Assembly (NCBI GenBank): GCA_036389695.1
Contig: DASVWG010000505.1
Span: 1-16,153, forward strand
Length of the DNA stretch: 16,153 nt
Direction: 5' to 3'
Origin: JALZHR01 sp036389695
GTDB lineage: Bacteria > Acidobacteriota > Blastocatellia > Pyrinomonadales > Pyrinomonadaceae
Made by a program: the position numbers and the translations under genes. The notes below the pieces were generated by a model that saw only the letters and a program-made list of their open reading frames with translations, was not told the DNA's origin and did no database searches. This document shows positions 13,831-16,153 of this stretch, piece after piece (the first letter of the stretch is position 1; the number at the start of each line of letters is the position of its first letter).

Positions 13831-14649
13831 TTTTGCCGCGCAGTATTTACAAAAAACCGCGTCGGCATCGTGTCCTTCGGCGTGACATTCGGGACAAACC
13901 TGCGTCGAAACGTTTTTCGTCGTGCGCGAAAGCTCCGCCGTGACGATTCCGGTCGGAACGGCGATAACCGCGTAGCCGGTTATCATCACGACCGAGGCGA
14001 GAATTTTTCCGAGCGCCGTTTTCGGCGACAAATCGCCGTAACCGACGGTCGTTAAAGTCACGATTGCCCAGTAGATGCTGGTCGGAATGTCCGTAAAACC
14101 GTTTTCTTCGCCCTCGATAACATACATCAGCGCGCCGATGACCGTCACCATCGCCAGCACCGCAAACAGAAAAACGCTGATTTTGCGGCGGCTCGCCTTG
14201 AGCGCCGAAGTGATGACGCTCGCTTCCGTCACATATTCCGAAAGCTTCAGGATGCGAAAAATCCGCAGCAGGCGCAAAACGCGAATCGTCAGCAGGTAAT
14301 GCGTGCCGGGCATGAGCAGGCTGATATAGGTCGGCGCAATCGCCAGCAAATCGACCAAGCCGTAAAAGCTAAAAACATAACGCAGCGGATTTTTGACGCT
14401 CAAAAGCCGCAAAACGTATTCAAACGAAAACAGAATCGTGAAAATCCATTCGACGACAACCAGAGCCTCGCCGTAATTTTCGCGCACGCTTTTCATGCTC
14501 TCCAGCATTATCACGACGAGGCTCAAAACGATGAGCCAAATCAAAGTCAAATCAAAGGCGCGACCGGCGCGCGTGTCCGCCTCGAAAACAATTTCGTGCA
14601 GGCGGCTTCGCCACGCTGAACCGGGACGCTCTCGACTTTCGACTCGCAT
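13825..14649 (-). CDS. Voltage-gated K+ channel-like protein with C-terminal zinc ribbon
   Basis: This 274-residue six-helix ion channel of the Kv/KvAP type acts at the inner membrane. Helices lie at about 31-50 (S1), 62-83 (S2), 92-111 (S3), 122-137 (S4), 157-178 (S5) and 212-238 (S6). S4 has Arg at every third residue (123, 126, 129, 132), the voltage-sensor pattern. The pore loop contains TVGYGD (201-206), a K+ selectivity filter. After S6 comes CPECHAEGHDADAVFCKYC with Cys252, 255, 267 and 270, a rubredoxin-like zinc ribbon facing the cytoplasm. The ATG has no Shine-Dalgarno, but the opening HEIVFEADTRAGRAFD belongs to the family. The 126 bp before it hold only weak inverted repeats (ATCCGAA/TTCGGAT) and no convincing promoter. 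Confidence 0.94.
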   Translation of the reverse strand: MRVESRERPGSAWRSRLHEIVFEADTRAGRAFDLTLIWLIVLSLVVIMLESMKSVRENYGEALVVVEWIFTILFSFEYVLRLLSVKNPLRYVFSFYGLVDLLAIAPTYISLLMPGTHYLLTIRVLRLLRIFRILKLSEYVTEASVITSALKASRRKISVFLFAVLAMVTVIGALMYVIEGEENGFTDIPTSIYWAIVTLTTVGYGDLSPKTALGKILASVVMITGYAVIAVPTGIVTAELSRTTKNVSTQVCPECHAEGHDADAVFCKYCAAKL

Positions 14650-14775
14650 TAGAAATTATTTAATCAAAACACCATCCGAAACGCCAAGCTTCTCGGGCAA
14701 AATCCCGATTACGCGCGGCTTTATAAAACGATGGTTCGGATTTAATCTTTTTTAAATTCAAAACCGGAAGCAAAC

Positions 14776-15372
14776 CTAGCTTTTTTCCGCGTCCGGCGCG
14801 TCGTCAAAAGATAAGCGCGCATCGGCAGCGGGAGCCAGCGCTCCGAAAAATTCTTTCGGAGAGTAGGTTTTTTGAGCTTCCAGTTTTTCATTCGTCGGCG
14901 GCATCGGGATGAGAATGTCGTCCCTCTCGCCGTGCAGCCAGAGCGCCATCACGTATAAAGCGGGTATTTTCAAAATACGGGCTTCATAGTCGTTCTCGGC
15001 TACCTCGTCGAGGCTTTCAGCCTGAAGAATAGCTCTGGCTGTTTCTTCGACAAACGGACCAGTATTAAAATGCGAGAACTGCGCGTCTTCGCCGCCCGAA
15101 CTATTAACTTCGGCAGCCACGACCGGCTCGTCTGCGTTCAGAAGGGTATATCTCCAGCCGGCAGCTTCGGCTTTCCTTAAATCTTTTTCGATGACTTCTT
15201 CCAGCGTCAGAGTGTAGACCTCAAGCGGAGCCGCAACATCTACGCCGCCGGCGTTGAATGCCCTGCTCATAGTCGACCCTAAAGCTTCATGCGACGTCTC
15301 AGTTAAATTCTGCATGGCTTCGGCTACTACCTGAAGCGCCTTTTCCGGTGGATTACCTGATTTTAGTGACAT
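14776..15372 (-). CDS. Hypothetical protein coupled to the papain-like protease
   Basis: This 198-residue protein has no signal peptide, membrane helix or domain that I recognise. It is acidic with a helical N-terminus (NPPEKALQVVAEAMQNLTET). It has a SRAFNAGGVDVAAPLEVYTL stretch, a FSHFNTGPFVEETARAILQA segment and a LYVMALWLHGERDDILIPMP segment near the C-terminus. The start is firm: AGGAG lies 6 bases before the ATG and overlaps the stop codon of the upstream protease gene, so the two are translationally coupled. A protease-linked role (chaperone, inhibitor, immunity or co-secreted partner) is plausible from context only. Confidence 0.8.
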   Translation of the reverse strand: MSLKSGNPPEKALQVVAEAMQNLTETSHEALGSTMSRAFNAGGVDVAAPLEVYTLTLEEVIEKDLRKAEAAGWRYTLLNADEPVVAAEVNSSGGEDAQFSHFNTGPFVEETARAILQAESLDEVAENDYEARILKIPALYVMALWLHGERDDILIPMPPTNEKLEAQKTYSPKEFFGALAPAADARLSFDDAPDAEKS

Positions 15373-15377
15373 AATAA

Positions 15378-15383
15378 CTCCTT
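15378..15383 (-). promoter_or_regulatory. Shine-Dalgarno overlapping the protease stop codon
   Basis: On the minus strand AAGGAG lies 5 bases before the ATG of the 198-residue protein and overlaps the first bases of the protease stop codon (15382-15384). This arrangement is typical of translational coupling. Confidence 0.75.
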
Positions 15384-16153
15384 ATTTAGTGTAATAGCTG
15401 TGTGTCCAAGAACCGTTTCCCTGATAAGCGGTCGAAAAGGCGGTGTAGGTATATGTGGACGAGCCATACCATGGGTCTCTAATCGACAGAAATTGCGCGC
15501 CTGCCGTATTGTATCCGTCAAGAATAACAAAATGACCGCCGCCGCCTGCCCAGCCGATTCGCGAGCCCAACGGGCGGGCGGCATTGATTTCCTGCTGAAC
15601 CTGAGGGTAAGTAATCGTTCCGCCAACCAAGTGGTCAAGGTTCCCGACCGCCTGTAATGCCCTATCAAGATACCAAGGCTGATTACAAGCCGGAGAGCCT
15701 CCGTTTTGGCAGCACGTAGTTTGACCGAGCTGCTGATTAGCGAGGCTGCACTGCGTCCAAATGCTGCTGGAATTGTAGAAAAGCGAAGTGCTCGTTCCGA
15801 CGGCAGACCAGCACCACTGGTTCTGCTGTTGAGCCTGCATATTAAAATTCAGGTTTTTCGTCAGCGCAATGCTGCTCGGCGTTCCCTGATCCGCCCAGTT
15901 CCACATACTGCCCGACCACCAGTTAGCCCACAAATCACCGTCACTTCCTTTGATAAAAACGTAAGGGCGTTCACCATCAACCGTAATCGCACCCATCGAA
16001 TCCGTCAGGCTGATGGCGCTTGGCGTTCCCTGATTCGTCCAGTTCCATTCGCTACCTGACCACCAGTTAACCCACAAATTATTATCGCTTCCTGTAACGA
16101 AAACATAAGGCTGTCCGCCATTAATCGTCACGGCTCCCATCGAATTGCCAATG
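15382..16153 (-). CDS. Papain-like cysteine protease with N-terminal lectin-type repeats (5' end cut off)
   Basis: The reading frame stays open to the window edge, so the N-terminus is missing; the ATG at 16140 lies inside a repeat and is not the true start. Numbering from that Met, two 48-residue repeats (1-48 and 49-96) share PYVF, GSD, LW, NWWSGS, WNW and QGTPS. This matches DUF346/PLL-type beta-propeller lectin repeats. The protease follows: QQQNQWCWSA with Cys110, GGGGHFVILDGY with His203 and IRDPWYG with Asp222, the Cys-His-Asp order of AvrRpt2/C70-type papain-like proteases. Extra cysteines (131, 143, 144, 152) suggest disulfides and export. The likely role is a secreted protease that binds glycans through the repeats. 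The domain calls are from motif memory. Confidence 0.85.
   Translation of the reverse strand, partial: IGNSMGAVTINGGQPYVFVTGSDNNLWVNWWSGSEWNWTNQGTPSAISLTDSMGAITVDGERPYVFIKGSDGDLWANWWSGSMWNWADQGTPSSIALTKNLNFNMQAQQQNQWCWSAVGTSTSLFYNSSSIWTQCSLANQQLGQTTCCQNGGSPACNQPWYLDRALQAVGNLDHLVGGTITYPQVQQEINAARPLGSRIGWAGGGGHFVILDGYNTAGAQFLSIRDPWYGSSTYTYTAFSTAYQGNGSWTHSYYTK
15853..16140 (-). repeat. Two tandem 144-bp coding repeats (lectin-type blades)
   Basis: The units 15997-16140 and 15853-15996 encode 48 residues each with about 70 percent or more visible identity, sharing GSD..LW.NWWSGS.WNW..QGTPS. The residues before the first unit (IGNS) line up with LTDS before the second. At least one more unit therefore probably lies beyond the right edge. 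Confidence 0.85.

Overview
The window looks like a chromosomal segment of a GC-moderate Gram-negative bacterium. Gene content (a phoH/ybeY/CBS-domain cluster, a DUF4087 lipoprotein, a stress-type SDR, many mini-repeats) and the Arg/Ala/Glu-rich codon style fit Acidobacteriota, perhaps the Blastocatellia. That is an impression from style, not a phylogenetic result. No rRNA, tRNA, CRISPR array or insertion-sequence transposase is visible.

Layout. Bases 24-1489 (minus strand) hold a short-chain dehydrogenase with a long basic N-terminal tail, a small charged stress-type protein and a 69-residue unknown. Bases 1666-5789 (plus strand) hold a ybeZ-ybeY-ybeX-like cluster. PhoH/YbeZ is split by an in-frame 360-residue intein. 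YbeY follows after a repeat-filled gap. A CBS/CorC-domain membrane protein comes last, and a 35-codon in-frame remnant of a HicB antitoxin lies just in front of it. Bases 6064-9357 encode one large soluble hybrid histidine kinase (four PAS domains, GAF, HisKA, HATPase, receiver).

Bases 9362-10777 are accessory: a 119-bp element with perfect 30-bp inverted arms, a cysteine-rich CWC protein, a two-helix membrane protein, a strong terminator, and a BrnT-type toxin that overlaps a partner with no obvious BrnA fold. Bases 10825-13830 look like one forward transcription unit: a deoxyhypusine-synthase-like enzyme, a biotin carrier protein, a DUF4087 lipoprotein and a HAD phosphatase. Reading the other way are a voltage-gated K+-channel-like protein with a C-terminal zinc ribbon (13825-14649) and a coupled pair at the right edge. 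That pair is a lectin-repeat/papain-like protease, cut by the window end, and a 198-residue unknown downstream of it.

The strongest unusual signal is the PhoH intein. It starts with Ala rather than Cys or Ser and carries the Trp-Cys-Thr triplet that marks class 3 inteins. Its LAGLIDADG endonuclease has both catalytic aspartates. It sits just before the Walker B block, so PhoH cannot be a complete ATPase until the intein splices out. Secondary signals are the hicB internal-deletion remnant, three families of long palindromic repeats in gene junctions, the non-canonical BrnT partner, and the coupled lectin-protease/unknown pair.
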